The notes below the pieces were generated by a model, which saw only the letters and a program-made list of their open reading frames with translations, was not told the origin of the DNA and made no database searches. The translations under genes were made by a program, and so were the position numbers. DNA of 64,000 bases from JANXSS01 sp040385645 (GTDB taxonomy: Bacteria; Pseudomonadota; Gammaproteobacteria; Burkholderiales; Burkholderiaceae_D), in contig JAZKGZ010000010.1 in assembly GCA_040385645.1 (NCBI GenBank), forward strand, positions 124,001 to 188,000. Direction: 5' to 3'. Position 1 is the stretch's first letter; the number at the start of each line of letters is the position of its first letter. This document shows, piece after piece, positions 45,318 through 54,634 of the stretch.

Positions 45318-45359
45318 AAAGCCGAATGGCAAGGCAAGCCGCCTTGTTCATTCGGCTTT
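45318..45359 (+). terminator. Stem-loop between tctC and tctB
   Basis: The left arm AAAGCCGAATGGCAAGGC and the right arm GCCTTGTTCATTCGGCTTT pair over about 16 of 18 positions around a five-base loop. There is no long U-run after it. It could stabilise the tctC end of the message or act as a partial terminator, so that binding protein is made in excess over the membrane subunits. Confidence 0.6.
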
Positions 45360-45480
45360 GAACAATCTAAAACGCTAAGAACGTTACCAAAGGCATGCGC
45401 GACAGAGAAAAATCCTGGCACGACGCAAGATTATTAAGCATGCCGCATAGCGTTATTGCGTACAACAGAGGGTTTTCACA

Positions 45481-45942
45481 GTGCCAACTATCATTCGACA
45501 TCCCAAGGATTTCTGGACCGGGCTGATGTTTTTGCTGTTCGGTCTAGCCGCTGTAGTCATCGGGCAAGAGTATCCGATGGGAACGGCTGGAAAAATGGGC
45601 CCCGCTTATTTCCCGACGATTCTGGCGTCGTTGTTGATGCTGGTAGGCGGGATCGGCATTGTCCGCTCGTTTCTGGTCAGCGGCGGGCAAATCGAAAAAT
45701 TTTATCTTAAAGAACTTGCCATCGTCATTCTGGCAGTGTTGCTGTTCGGTGTAATGATGCGCGGCGCTGGCTTGGCACCGGCAATTATTGTATTGGTCTT
45801 GCTGAGTTCTTATGCGAGTCCGCAATTCAAGCTACGGCCGAATCTCTTGCTGGCAATCGGTCTGGCCGGTTTCAGCGTATTGATATTCGTCAAAATGTTG
45901 GGTTTGCCTATGCCGATTCTCGGCCCCTGGCTCGGTTTCTGA
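45481..45942 (+). CDS. tctB: Tripartite tricarboxylate transporter small membrane subunit
   Basis: The protein has 153 residues starting at GTG. It has four membrane helices, with the family-typical IRHPKDFWTGLMFLLFGLAAV opening and the GTAGKMGPAYFPTILA loop after the first helix. It partners TctA in the inner membrane. The next gene begins 12 bases after its stop. Confidence 0.9.
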   Translation: MPTIIRHPKDFWTGLMFLLFGLAAVVIGQEYPMGTAGKMGPAYFPTILASLLMLVGGIGIVRSFLVSGGQIEKFYLKELAIVILAVLLFGVMMRGAGLAPAIIVLVLLSSYASPQFKLRPNLLLAIGLAGFSVLIFVKMLGLPMPILGPWLGF

Positions 45943-45954
45943 TTCGGAATAGAC

Positions 45955-47457
45955 ATGGAAATTTTTAGCAATCTTTCGCTTGGTATCGAGACCGCTTTTA
46001 CGCTCACTAATCTGTTCTACTGTTTGGTCGGCGTATTCGTCGGTACCGCCGTCGGCGTCCTGCCGGGGCTCGGGCCGACAGCAACCATCGCGATGTTGTT
46101 GCCGGCAACGTTCGGCTTACCGCCAATTTCGTCATTGATCATGCTTTCCGGGATTTATTACGGCGCTCAGTACGGCGGTTCGACCACGGCGATCTTGGTC
46201 AATCTTCCCGGCGAATCGTCTTCGGTAGTAACGGCGATCGACGGTTATCAAATGGCGCGTAACGGTCGGGCCGGTAAAGCGCTGGCAACCGCTGCACTGG
46301 CGTCTTTTTTCGCCGGTACGGTCGCCACGATTTTGCTTGCGCTATTTGCGCCGCCGTTGGCGGAGCTGGCGCTGAAATTCGGGCCGGCGGAATATTTTTC
46401 CTTGATGGTGCTCGGTTTGGTAGCGTCGGTGGTGCTCGCCAGTGGCTCGTTGCTGCACGCGATCGGCATGGTCATACTCGGGCTACTGCTGGGCTTGATC
46501 GGTACCGACGTCAATTCGGGTATGCCACGCTATACGTTCGATACGCCTGAATTGGCCGAAGGCATCAACTTTGTCATTGTGGCCATGGGTATGTTTGGCA
46601 TCGGCGAAATCATCCGCAACCTGGAGCACGACCAGACCCGTAATGTGATGATGAAGAAAGTCTCGGGCTTGATGCTGGACCGTAATGATTTCAAACGCAT
46701 TCTGGCACCGGTCTTTCGTGGCACGGTACTTGGCTCGGCGCTGGGCATACTTCCTGGCGGCGGCGCGATGCTCGCTTCGTTCGCTGCCTATTCGATCGAA
46801 AAGAAAGTGTCCAAGAATGCCCATGAATTCGGCAAGGGCGCTATCGAAGGCGTCGCAGCGCCGGAAGCGGCCAACAACGCTGGTGCTCAAACATCGTTTA
46901 TACCAATGCTAACCCTGGGTATTCCATCGAACCCGGTCATGGCGTTGATGATCGGCGCGATGATCATCCAGGGAATCCAGCCGGGTCCGGCTGTCATGAC
47001 CGAACAGCCTTCATTGTTCTGGGGGCTGATCGTCTCGATGTGGGTCGGTAACCTGTTTCTGGTTATCCTGAATCTGCCGATGATCGGGCTTTGGGTAAAG
47101 ATGATTACCGTGCCTTATCACCGGTTATACCCAGCGATCTTGATGTTTTGCGCAATCGGCGTATTCAGCTTGAACAACAGCCAGTTCGACGTATATCTCA
47201 TGGCGATGTTTGGGCTGTTCGGCTACATCTGTGCCAAGCTCGGTGCAGAGCCGGCACCGTTGTTGCTGGGCTTTATCATCGGACCGATGATGGAAGAGTA
47301 CCTACGGCGGGCTTTATTATTGTCCCGAAGCGATCCAATGGTATTCATCGACCGACCGATCAGCGCTACCATGCTCGGTCTGGCCGTGGCTGCATTGATC
47401 GTGGTGATGATGCCGTCGCTGCGCAAAAAACGCGAAGAAGCGTTCCAAGAAGACTGA
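45955..47457 (+). CDS. tctA: Tripartite tricarboxylate transporter large membrane subunit
   Basis: The protein has 500 residues and about 12 membrane helices. The repeated signature of the family is seen as GTAVGVLPGLGPTATIAMLLPATF near residue 30-53 and LGSALGILPGGGAMLASFAAY near residue 260-280. Other landmarks are GGSTTAILVNLPGESSSVVTAIDGYQMA and FTLGIPSNPVMALMIGAM. It is the permease of the Na+-driven system completed by TctC and TctB. The order C-B-A is the usual one. Confidence 0.93.
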   Translation: MEIFSNLSLGIETAFTLTNLFYCLVGVFVGTAVGVLPGLGPTATIAMLLPATFGLPPISSLIMLSGIYYGAQYGGSTTAILVNLPGESSSVVTAIDGYQMARNGRAGKALATAALASFFAGTVATILLALFAPPLAELALKFGPAEYFSLMVLGLVASVVLASGSLLHAIGMVILGLLLGLIGTDVNSGMPRYTFDTPELAEGINFVIVAMGMFGIGEIIRNLEHDQTRNVMMKKVSGLMLDRNDFKRILAPVFRGTVLGSALGILPGGGAMLASFAAYSIEKKVSKNAHEFGKGAIEGVAAPEAANNAGAQTSFIPMLTLGIPSNPVMALMIGAMIIQGIQPGPAVMTEQPSLFWGLIVSMWVGNLFLVILNLPMIGLWVKMITVPYHRLYPAILMFCAIGVFSLNNSQFDVYLMAMFGLFGYICAKLGAEPAPLLLGFIIGPMMEEYLRRALLLSRSDPMVFIDRPISATMLGLAVAALIVVMMPSLRKKREEAFQED

Positions 47458-47697
47458 GGCGTTCGGCTTCGCCCTACAGCGCCGTCAATGGCGTTGCGGG
47501 GCGGGTCTAAGTAGAGCATATCTCAAATCATCTAGTTTATTGACCGGCGGCATGTTTACGGCCCCTTTTTGTGGAATTCATTGCTAATATAAATATTCGA
47601 CATCGGGCAAATCGCTAGTGACTCGATGCGTGTTTAGCGCTTGCAGGATCAGCGCTACGTATGCCAGTTAGGAACGCCTAAAACTGAGGATGACCCG

Positions 47698-48150
47698 ATG
47701 TCAGCATTCGTTTTTAATAGTAAGCCAGCGTATGTTCGCAGACAGACGAGCGATTCGGTAAAAATCGATGACGTCGCAGCAGTAGGTGACTGGACGCTGT
47801 ACCGCCGGCGTTGCGCCTACGTCAATGCCAGTACAACGATCGATTTGGAGGTCGCGCAGGCCTTGAAACGACGTTTTTGCCTGGCTTATCTTGGAAACCG
47901 CGCACAAAAGGCTGGCGGTACTTATATGACACCCGGCGCTTCGGTCTTTACTCCAAAGTTTGTCGAACGCATGGCGCGTCAGAACGCGCAAGAACGTGCT
48001 GCTACACACCCTGCGCTGGCAGCGCTCGTCGCCCAATTGCTAGCTGATGAACAGAGTCGTGCGGCACCTCGCCAAAAAAATCTGCTCGGATTAGGACAAG
48101 AGCGTCAAAGCTTCCACCTGCATCTGGTCTCCGATCGCAGCGCAACCTGA
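47698..48150 (+). CDS. Hypothetical protein, 150 residues
   Basis: Start chosen at the ATG at 47698, with GAGGA seven bases upstream. The protein is soluble and basic, with two helices rich in Ala/Leu/Arg in the second half (FVERMARQNAQERAATHPALAALVAQLLADEQ). No signal peptide or motif. Family unknown; stands alone. Confidence 0.5.
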   Translation: MSAFVFNSKPAYVRRQTSDSVKIDDVAAVGDWTLYRRRCAYVNASTTIDLEVAQALKRRFCLAYLGNRAQKAGGTYMTPGASVFTPKFVERMARQNAQERAATHPALAALVAQLLADEQSRAAPRQKNLLGLGQERQSFHLHLVSDRSAT

Positions 48151-48190
48151 GCAGCTTGCAGTCTCGCCCACCGGCGCTTCCGATTATCTA

Positions 48191-48223
48191 ACAGTTATCC
48201 AACGCTTATCCGACGTTTGTCCA
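48191..48223. repeat. Three tandem 11-base imperfect repeats
   Basis: GTTATCCAACG, CTTATCCGACG and TTTGTCCAACG follow each other upstream of the TerB-like gene. They may be binding sites for a regulator or a chance microrepeat. Confidence 0.35.
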
Positions 48224-48385
48224 ACGCCGCGGTCGTATGACCGCTCGCGCCCGGTCAGCTAGTTTTTTTGTTTTCATCGAGTTCCTATCGAGTTGCTCAC
48301 CGAGGCCGTGCCGAGCTTGTCTGCGCCGCCGGGCTTTTTCCGTTATATTTTCGCTCACTACTTTCACAACGAACAGGGCTGAACC

Positions 48386-49378
48386 ATGACTTCAATCGAA
48401 ACGAACGCAATCGTCGCACTGACGCTTCTCGCTGCTTTCGTCGATGGCGACAAACACGAACGTGAGCGCGAAGAGATCAAGCGCATTGCCGAAGGTTTGA
48501 CCCAAGGGCTGAAAGACGGCGATAGCGTGCACTTGCCGAGCCTGTACCAAGATGTATTGATGAAGCGAGCGTCGCTGACGACGATCGCAAAAGATTTAAG
48601 TAGCGCCGAATCGAAACAGTTGGGTTATGAAATGGCTGTTTGCGTTTGCGATGCAGATGGCGCGCAATCGCCGGCAGAGCAACGCTTTCTCGAAGAGGTG
48701 CGCACCTCGCTGGGGCTGGCAGCACCGGCAGCGAAAGAATTTGCGAGTTTTGCGGAAGAGATGGCTAGTGCCCCGCTGGCCGCTGCAGGTTTTGGTGCGA
48801 GTGCTGCCGGTTCCGCCAGCACGACCGCAACACCCACGCCGGCGAACGTCACGTCTACTGTCGATGAAGCCGAAATCGATCGCTCGATCTTGAGCGCCTC
48901 CATTACCAACGGCGCACTGGAACTGTTGCCGGAAACGCTCTCGACCATGGCGATTATTCCCCTGCAGATGAAGCTGGTGTATCAGATCGGCAAGACCCAT
49001 GGCTTCGAACTCGACCGCGGCCACATCAAAGATTTTCTGGCGACGGCAGGTGTGGGTATGACCTCGCAATTTCTGGAGCAGGCCGGGCGCAAATTGCTGG
49101 GCGGCTTGCTCGGAAAAATGGGCGGCGGCCTGGCCCGTGGGTTGGGTAACCAGGCTGTGAGTTCCGGTATGAGTTTCGCCAGCACCTATGCGCTCGGTCA
49201 TGTCGCCAAGCGTTACTATGCCGGTGGGCGCACGTTATCGACCGATATGCTCAAGCAAGCGTATGCAAGCGTCATGGTCGAAGGCCGAAACTTGCAGACG
49301 CAATATCTGCCGATGATTCAAGACAAGGCGCGGACCTTGGATGCAGCCAAAGTGCTGGCGATGGTGCGCGGGAAGTAA
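48386..49378 (+). CDS. TerB-like / DUF697-like two-part protein
   Basis: The protein has 330 residues. Residues of about 1-120 form a TerB/DUF533-like helical bundle with two acidic loops of the kind DGD and DADG (LLAAFVDGDKHERER, VCVCDADGAQSPAEQRFLEEV), possibly metal-binding. A Ser/Thr/Ala linker follows (about 125-165). The rest (about 170-330) has IIPLQMKLVYQIGKTHGFELD and a hydrophobic glycine-rich segment (FLEQAGRKLLGGLLGKMGGG), as in the C-terminal part of YcjF/DUF697 proteins. It is probably membrane-associated. Role unknown, perhaps envelope stress. Confidence 0.6.
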   Translation: MTSIETNAIVALTLLAAFVDGDKHEREREEIKRIAEGLTQGLKDGDSVHLPSLYQDVLMKRASLTTIAKDLSSAESKQLGYEMAVCVCDADGAQSPAEQRFLEEVRTSLGLAAPAAKEFASFAEEMASAPLAAAGFGASAAGSASTTATPTPANVTSTVDEAEIDRSILSASITNGALELLPETLSTMAIIPLQMKLVYQIGKTHGFELDRGHIKDFLATAGVGMTSQFLEQAGRKLLGGLLGKMGGGLARGLGNQAVSSGMSFASTYALGHVAKRYYAGGRTLSTDMLKQAYASVMVEGRNLQTQYLPMIQDKARTLDAAKVLAMVRGK

Positions 49379-49603
49379 CGCGGTCAATCTTTGTTTTGAT
49401 GCGTTTTCTTTAATTTCAACACACCAACTAATTCATCTGCTTTGCCCAGGCCTTCGCACTCTGCCAGCACCGCTGTCACTTTCAATACGGTTTCCAATCC
49501 GCACTTGCATTTTTATGGCAATAATTTCCAGTGGCACTTGCAAGGAAGATTTGTTTAAGAATAGCAAGATAGTAAAGTCACTGTTTTTGCCGATTACGCC
49601 CCT

Positions 49604-49663
49604 CGTTGTTGTTCATTGTCGTAAAAATAGCAATTGCTGTTTTTACGACAATGAACAACAATG
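49604..49663. repeat. Near-perfect 56-base palindrome at the start of the ATPase gene
   Basis: Arms of 22 bases (49606-49627 and 49640-49661) are exact reverse complements, and the 12-base centre contains the palindrome AGCAATTGCT (49629-49638), so 27 pairs are possible without an open loop. The right arm runs into the ATG at 49661. As DNA it could be a regulator site or cruciform; as RNA a hairpin would bury the start region. The left arm begins TTGTTGTTCATTGTCGTAAAAA. Confidence 0.9.
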
Positions 49664-50815
49664 GGTGTTATGGATACATTCGATGACATTGAAATTCGTC
49701 GGCCGGAGCTCGCAATTTCCTACCTGGGTTTTTTAAAGGCGCAGCCAGGAAGACCCATCGCGCTGTTTGCACCGCGACGTGTAGGCAAAACATATTTTCT
49801 GGACGGTGATTTGACGCCGGCAGCCGAGGAAATGGGTTTTCTGCCTGTTTATGCTGATTTGTGGCTTCATCGCGCTTCTCCACTCGAGGCAATTACTCAG
49901 GCGCTTGAGGAATCGCTCGACGACGTGAATGTACCAAAATCAAACATAGGCAAACTCGGCAAAACGCAGGTGCGGAAGGTTGGGGCACTAGGCGCTAGCC
50001 TTGAGTTGGGCGCAATACCCAGCAGACGCGTTTTGCCAGAAAAACCAGAGCTGCGAATGGATTCGTTGATCGCGCGGCTGGCAGCGGATTCCGGTAAGCC
50101 GATTTTGCTGATGCTCGACGAAATTCAGTCACTCGGCCATTTCGCAGGCGGGGAAGCTGCGATTGCAACGTTGCGCGCCGTGCTGCAAAAACACAAGAAG
50201 AGGGTGTTCGCCGTTTTTACCGGCTCTTCACAGGAGGCGCTGGGGGAAATGATGATGTCGGTAGGTGGGCCCATGTACCAATTCGCGCAGTTGCTGACTT
50301 TCCCTTTTCTGGACACTGAATTTCTCGAAAGCCTAGCCGGGCACTACACGCGAGTCCATCCTACCAAAGCCTTGGATATCGATGACCTGAAACGGGTATT
50401 CACGCATATTGGTTTCAAGCCTGCGTTAATGAAAGATATCGTGAAATCGATGTCCGCAGAGGGGATAACGGATGTCGATACAGCGCTGAATCGTTACGCG
50501 AATGACGAGCGAAACTTTCTTGGCTGGCAGAGCGTGTTCAATGGGCTTCAGCCGCTTGAACAGGCGGTGTTGATTATTCTCGCGCATGGCGTGGCACCCA
50601 TGGCGAAAGATACGGTTGCATTACTGGCCGAAATACCGACGGTAAAAGCAACTTTGGCCAAGATACGCGCAGCACTTGACCGCATGCGCAAAGCAGGAAT
50701 TCTGTCGAATCCTCCTCGAATCGGATACATGATCGAAGATCGACTTTTTAGAGACTACATTGCAAAGATTTATGTACCTACTTATGTTTCTGCGGGTATT
50801 TTAAAAACTAATTGA
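49661..50815 (+). CDS. AAA-type ATP-binding protein
   Basis: The protein has 384 residues (an alternative ATG at 49670 would remove three). Walker A is APRRVGKTYF near residue 35, and Walker B is ILLMLDEIQSLGHF near residue 148-155. AVFTGSSQEALGEMM follows, as in the archaeal-type (MCM/Orc-like STAND) ATPases, with a winged-helix C-terminal part ending in MIEDRLFRDYIAKIY. Such proteins are often solitary accessory genes of unknown role; some work in defence or transposition. The long palindrome sits at the start. Its composition is near the average for the window. Confidence 0.75.
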   Translation: MGVMDTFDDIEIRRPELAISYLGFLKAQPGRPIALFAPRRVGKTYFLDGDLTPAAEEMGFLPVYADLWLHRASPLEAITQALEESLDDVNVPKSNIGKLGKTQVRKVGALGASLELGAIPSRRVLPEKPELRMDSLIARLAADSGKPILLMLDEIQSLGHFAGGEAAIATLRAVLQKHKKRVFAVFTGSSQEALGEMMMSVGGPMYQFAQLLTFPFLDTEFLESLAGHYTRVHPTKALDIDDLKRVFTHIGFKPALMKDIVKSMSAEGITDVDTALNRYANDERNFLGWQSVFNGLQPLEQAVLIILAHGVAPMAKDTVALLAEIPTVKATLAKIRAALDRMRKAGILSNPPRIGYMIEDRLFRDYIAKIYVPTYVSAGILKTN

Positions 50816-51080
50816 GGAGTGCTTGCTTTTAGAGAAGGCGGCAATTGCAATACTTCCATCGGTAAACTCATGTGTAGCGCCGTACTAATTTCGAGGAGCA
50901 GGTCACAACGGTTAACGGTGACAGCAGTGGTGGTGACCGGGCAGATGGCAGCGACAGTATCGCGTTAACCAAGCCAGCAGATATTGAGAAGATAAATGCA
51001 TTTATCGCAGTTCACCCGACGTGGGACAAAACGTTTGCGTAAAGTTTGCGTTTTGCAAGTCACCGCCATAAGTGCCCGTT
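50816..51080. other. Intergenic region, nothing recognised
   Basis: 265 bases between the ATPase and the small membrane protein gene hold no convincing gene, terminator or repeat. Confidence 0.4.
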
Positions 51081-51554
51081 TCAGACAAAACCTATCCAGC
51101 GGCCGGCTACTAGGACAAAAAACCAAAGAACGGCGGATGCGGCGGCGAAAGCGCGAACTCGCACAGGTGGCGTGCCGATGCGCAGGGCGATATTAAAGCG
51201 CTCGCCGCGATGTTGTAATGCGATGTTGCAGGTTGCCAGCGCAAGTAATGCGATTTTAAAGAGGAAAGCTGGGTTCTCCACATACGCCATCGGCTTCACC
51301 GAAAATAACCAAAGCCCTGTGGTCACGGCTAAGGCAGCGCCGGTAGACGCTGCGCGTACGAGAAAGGGTCCCAGGACTGGCAGATCTCGTCGGTGCGTTG
51401 AGCGCAAAAGGAGTAGATCGAGCGGTAGGATTGCGCCGAGGAGCAACGCTATGCCAAGAATATGGGCCGCGTTAACAAGGAGATAGGCGATCCAGTATTC
51501 CTGCAGGAAGACGGCACCGGGCCAATTGGCGACTGCTTGCAGAAAGCCCGTCAT
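51081..51554 (-). CDS. Four-helix membrane protein, DUF2214/DUF6644-like
   Basis: The protein has 157 residues starting at MTGFLQAVAN. Four hydrophobic helices are visible (AYLLVNAAHILGIALLLGAILPLDLLLL, then GAALAVTTGLWLFSV, FLFKIALLALATCNIAL, and FAAASAVLWFFVLVAG). A histidine (AHILG) in helix 1 suggests heme or metal binding as in related families. It follows the DUF6152 gene by ten bases; the two families usually occur together. Function unknown. Confidence 0.65.
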   Translation of the reverse strand: MTGFLQAVANWPGAVFLQEYWIAYLLVNAAHILGIALLLGAILPLDLLLLRSTHRRDLPVLGPFLVRAASTGAALAVTTGLWLFSVKPMAYVENPAFLFKIALLALATCNIALQHRGERFNIALRIGTPPVRVRAFAAASAVLWFFVLVAGRWIGFV

Positions 51555-51564
51555 CACCGCGCCG

Positions 51565-52008
51565 TTACTGCTTGATGCGCTCCGGATACATGTCGTACTG
51601 CTTGCCACCAACCGTAATACGCACCGCTTTCATATGCGCTTTGTTCGGCTCTTTGGTGCGATTGCCCAGTATGGTAATTGCATCGCCCACCTTGGCAGTG
51701 TCGCCGGTAAAACCTGAACGTTGAGTCTGGTTCGGGTTTCCTAGGTCGACTTGCCACAAGCGACCATCCTGAGCCGTCACACGCAGCGCTGGATGCGGTG
51801 GCACCATTGAAATCTCGGTTAAGGTGCCCTTTAACTCGGACTGTTCTTCTTCCGCCCAGGCCCAGCCGTGGTGCGCGTAGGCTTGCATGGTAAATAACGC
51901 CATGGCCGTGGCACAAAGCATTAAGACCAAACGATGCGTTACATCGCGCGTTGTGATGTAGTGTGCTCGGGTAGTGCCTCGACCTCTGCTTGGTATCGAC
52001 ATAATCAT
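51565..52008 (-). CDS. DUF6152-type exported protein
   Basis: The protein has 147 residues. The signal peptide region is LVLMLCATAMALFTMQAYA (cleaved before HHGWAW; the true start may be an internal ATG such as that at residue 30). The mature part begins HHGWAWAEEEQSELKGTLTEISMVPPHPALRVTAQDGRLWQVDLG, an OB-like beta-barrel start typical of DUF6152. It forms a two-gene unit with the membrane protein downstream. The role is unknown, perhaps linked to metal handling. Confidence 0.6.
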   Translation of the reverse strand: MIMSIPSRGRGTTRAHYITTRDVTHRLVLMLCATAMALFTMQAYAHHGWAWAEEEQSELKGTLTEISMVPPHPALRVTAQDGRLWQVDLGNPNQTQRSGFTGDTAKVGDAITILGNRTKEPNKAHMKAVRITVGGKQYDMYPERIKQ

Positions 52009-52216
52009 GCTCCTTTAGGTAAGTAAAAAAACTGTAAATCCCAAGTATTGAATCAATTCCCGGTTTCCGCAGCACAAGCATTAAAAACCGCTGGTGCTTG
52101 CAGCCCAAGCGTGGAGTGTATCAACCTCTCTTAGCATTCGCTTTCGGTCGAGATGACCGTACCCCGGAACTAGCACCGGCAAATTCAGCCGGCGTTGTTC
52201 AAGCCGATCGTGCTGA

Positions 52217-53005
52217 TTAGACGATGCTGTCCACCGTGCCGCCATCGACCCGCAATGCTGCACCCGTGGTGGCCGACGCTTGGCTGGAACTTACGTAGAG
52301 GATCATGTTGGCAACCTCTTCCACAGTAGCGGCGCGCCGGATGATCGACGAGCTGCGGTGAGTGGTGACGAAATCGGCCGCGACTTTCTCAAGGCTGTCA
52401 CCGGAGCGTTCGACTTCGCCCTTGAGCATTTCGGCAACGCCTTCGGACAGGGTTGGGCCAGGTAGAACGGCGTTGACGGTCACGCCGGTTCCAGCCAAGC
52501 GCTTGGCAAGACCGCGCGAGATGGCGAGTTGCGCCGTCTTGGTGAAACCGTAATGGATCATGTCGGCGGGAATATTAATCGCCGACTCGGACGAGATAAA
52601 CACGATCCGCCCCCAGCCGCGCTCGACCATCGCCGGCGCGTACGCACGGGACAGCTGCACGCCGGACATCACATTGGTCTGGAAGAAGCGATTCCACTCG
52701 CTATTGGGCGTTTCGAAAAAGTCCTGCGGTGCAAAAATGCCGAGGTTGTTGATGAGGATGTCAAAGTCCGGATGCGCCGCCACCAGTTTTGCGCAGTCTT
52801 CCTCTGTACCGAGATCGCCCGCAAATCCGCTAACCGATCCTTCCTTACCGGCCAAGCGCGCAATCGCCGCGCTGACGCTAGCCTGGCTTCGTCCGTTGAT
52901 CACAACCTGCGCGCCTGCCGCAAGAAAGCCCTTTGCCGTTGCAAAGCCAATGCCGCTTGTAGAGCCAGTGACAAGCACCCGGCGCCCGGTAAAATCGATC
53001 TTCAT
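52217..53005 (-). CDS. Short-chain dehydrogenase/reductase
   Basis: The protein has 262 residues. The cofactor site is VLVTGSTSGIGFATAKG (TGxxxGIG), followed by ILINNLGIFAPQDF (NNxG variant), and the catalytic Ser-Tyr-Lys are in FISSESAIN and MIHYGFTKTAQ. The C-terminal ALRVDGGTVDS is a family mark. AAAGG precedes the ATG. It is divergent from the LysR gene, which probably regulates it. The block to 59275 is richer in G and C than the rest of the window. Confidence 0.9.
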   Translation of the reverse strand: MKIDFTGRRVLVTGSTSGIGFATAKGFLAAGAQVVINGRSQASVSAAIARLAGKEGSVSGFAGDLGTEEDCAKLVAAHPDFDILINNLGIFAPQDFFETPNSEWNRFFQTNVMSGVQLSRAYAPAMVERGWGRIVFISSESAINIPADMIHYGFTKTAQLAISRGLAKRLAGTGVTVNAVLPGPTLSEGVAEMLKGEVERSGDSLEKVAADFVTTHRSSSIIRRAATVEEVANMILYVSSSQASATTGAALRVDGGTVDSIV

Positions 53006-53110
53006 ACGAACCTTTTATTGAGTGCCGCGTTGAGATGAGTCGAGTATATTCTCGATCAGCAGCGCGATAATCTATGTGCTTTCGGAATCACTTAGCGAGA
53101 ATATCGAAAT

Positions 53111-53998
53111 ATGGACCGGATGGATGCCCTGCGTTTGTTGTTCGATGTCGCTGACGCTGGCAGCTTCTCTGCTGTCGGACGGCAGCGCGCCATTGCGACG
53201 TCAACGGTCGCACTGGCGATTAGCCAGCTCGAGCAGGAATTCGGGACGCGCCTATTGGTCCGTTCCACTCGGCGGCTGGTGTTTACCCGCGAGGGCGAAA
53301 GCTTGCTGGCCGACGGCAGGCGCATCGTTGCCGAATGGGATGCGATGACGCAGGGCTTGAGCGAGAACGGACCGTTGGCTGGGCCGATCAGGATCACTGC
53401 CACGAATGATTTTGGCCGTACCCAGTTGCGCCCGGTACTGGACAACTTTCAGCGGCGCTATCCCGACGTGCACATCAGCCTCGTGCTCAACGACCGCACT
53501 CTCGACCTGATCGACGAGCGTATAGATCTGGCGTTGCGCACCGGTCCGCTGCCCGACTCAAGTTTGCGGGCACGCCTTCTGGTACGCGGCAAGCGCCTGG
53601 TCTGCGCCGCCCCGGCGTACTGGGCACGCGCCGGTAAGCCCGTCCATCCAAACGACCTGATCAGGCACAATTGCCTGATCTTGGCGCGGCCGGGCGCACC
53701 GCTTGCCGCCTGGCCATTTCTGAACGGGGACAAGCAGTTCAACATCAAGGTAAGCGGTGACCGCGAGGCCAGCGATGGTGGCGTGCTACGCGAATGGGCG
53801 CTGGCCGGAGTCGGTGTCGTGTTAAAGAACCACTGGGATATCAGCCGCGAGATCGCGGCCGGCACGCTTGAGACCGTACTGGATAATTATGCTGCGGGCC
53901 AGATCGACTTGTACGCCGTCCAGCCGAACGGGTCGCCAAGCCGCCGGGTCGCAGCCCTTGTAGCGTTCCTTGCAGAGTCGTTCGGCATGGCGGATTAG
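53111..53998 (+). CDS. LysR-family transcriptional regulator
   Basis: The protein has 295 residues. The helix-turn-helix is in about 1-60 (MDALRLLFDVADAGSFSAVGRQRAIATSTVALAISQLEQEFGTRLLVRSTRRL), followed by the effector-binding domain with LDLIDERIDLALRTGPLPDSSL and HNCLILARPG. This subgroup resembles those next to short-chain dehydrogenases. It is divergent from the SDR gene, the classical LysR arrangement. Confidence 0.92.
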   Translation: MDRMDALRLLFDVADAGSFSAVGRQRAIATSTVALAISQLEQEFGTRLLVRSTRRLVFTREGESLLADGRRIVAEWDAMTQGLSENGPLAGPIRITATNDFGRTQLRPVLDNFQRRYPDVHISLVLNDRTLDLIDERIDLALRTGPLPDSSLRARLLVRGKRLVCAAPAYWARAGKPVHPNDLIRHNCLILARPGAPLAAWPFLNGDKQFNIKVSGDREASDGGVLREWALAGVGVVLKNHWDISREIAAGTLETVLDNYAAGQIDLYAVQPNGSPSRRVAALVAFLAESFGMAD

Positions 53999-54016
53999 CT
54001 GGGCATACAGCGAGGC

Positions 54017-54634
54017 TCAGACGAACTGCAGCACTTCCGCGAGGGGGCGGCGTGGCTTACGCGGCCAGTTCTCCGGCATGGCGTAGCCAATTGCCAGCAG
54101 CATCACCGGAATTTCGTCGGCAGCAAGTTTGAATTCGTTGGCGACCGCTTCCGCATCGAAGCCTATCATCGGTGCCGAACCCAGCCCGGCAGCCTGAGCC
54201 GCGTAAATCAGCGTGCTGGCACCGAAGGTTGCCGTGCGCACGGCTTCATCTCGTTGGCGCTGCGGTTGTTCGTGGTAAAGACCTTTGGCTGCGCCTTCCC
54301 AGCCTGCAACCATCTCCGGCGGCATGATGCCGGCACTGACGAGCGGCGCAAGACGCTCGGGGATGGTAGTGTAGTCGGCCAGCTGACCGACGATGATGAA
54401 CGTGACGGCGGCATCCGTTATCTTTACCTGATCCCAAGAAATTTTACGCAGTCTGGATTTATCCTCCGACGTACGAACGGCGATGAAGCGCCAGTTCTGT
54501 AAATTGAAGGAGGTCGGCGCCGTCGTTGCCCGCGTAACTAAATCGCGGATCTGCTCATCGCGCAACGTGCGCGACGCGTCGAACAAATTGGTGGTGCGAC
54601 GTTCATCGATGATCTGGGTGGACGACATGTTCAT
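54017..54634 (-). CDS. Nitroreductase-family flavoprotein
   Basis: The protein has 205 residues from the ATG at 54634 (AAGGA five bases upstream; an open frame begins at 54649). The FMN-binding part shows RRTTNLFDASRTLRDEQI and ATTAPTSFNLQNWRFIAV, and the later GLGSAPMIGFDAEAVANEF is typical of NfsB-like proteins. It likely uses NAD(P)H to reduce nitro or quinone compounds. It is close to a multidrug pump, an arrangement seen in MexEF-type loci. Substrate unknown. Confidence 0.9.
   Translation of the reverse strand: MNMSSTQIIDERRTTNLFDASRTLRDEQIRDLVTRATTAPTSFNLQNWRFIAVRTSEDKSRLRKISWDQVKITDAAVTFIIVGQLADYTTIPERLAPLVSAGIMPPEMVAGWEGAAKGLYHEQPQRQRDEAVRTATFGASTLIYAAQAAGLGSAPMIGFDAEAVANEFKLAADEIPVMLLAIGYAMPENWPRKPRRPLAEVLQFV

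Noticed and set aside
47458..47697. Terminator-like hairpin after tctA
   Set aside because: The CAGCGCC/GGCGTTG stem is imperfect and lacks a U-run; evidence was too weak to list.
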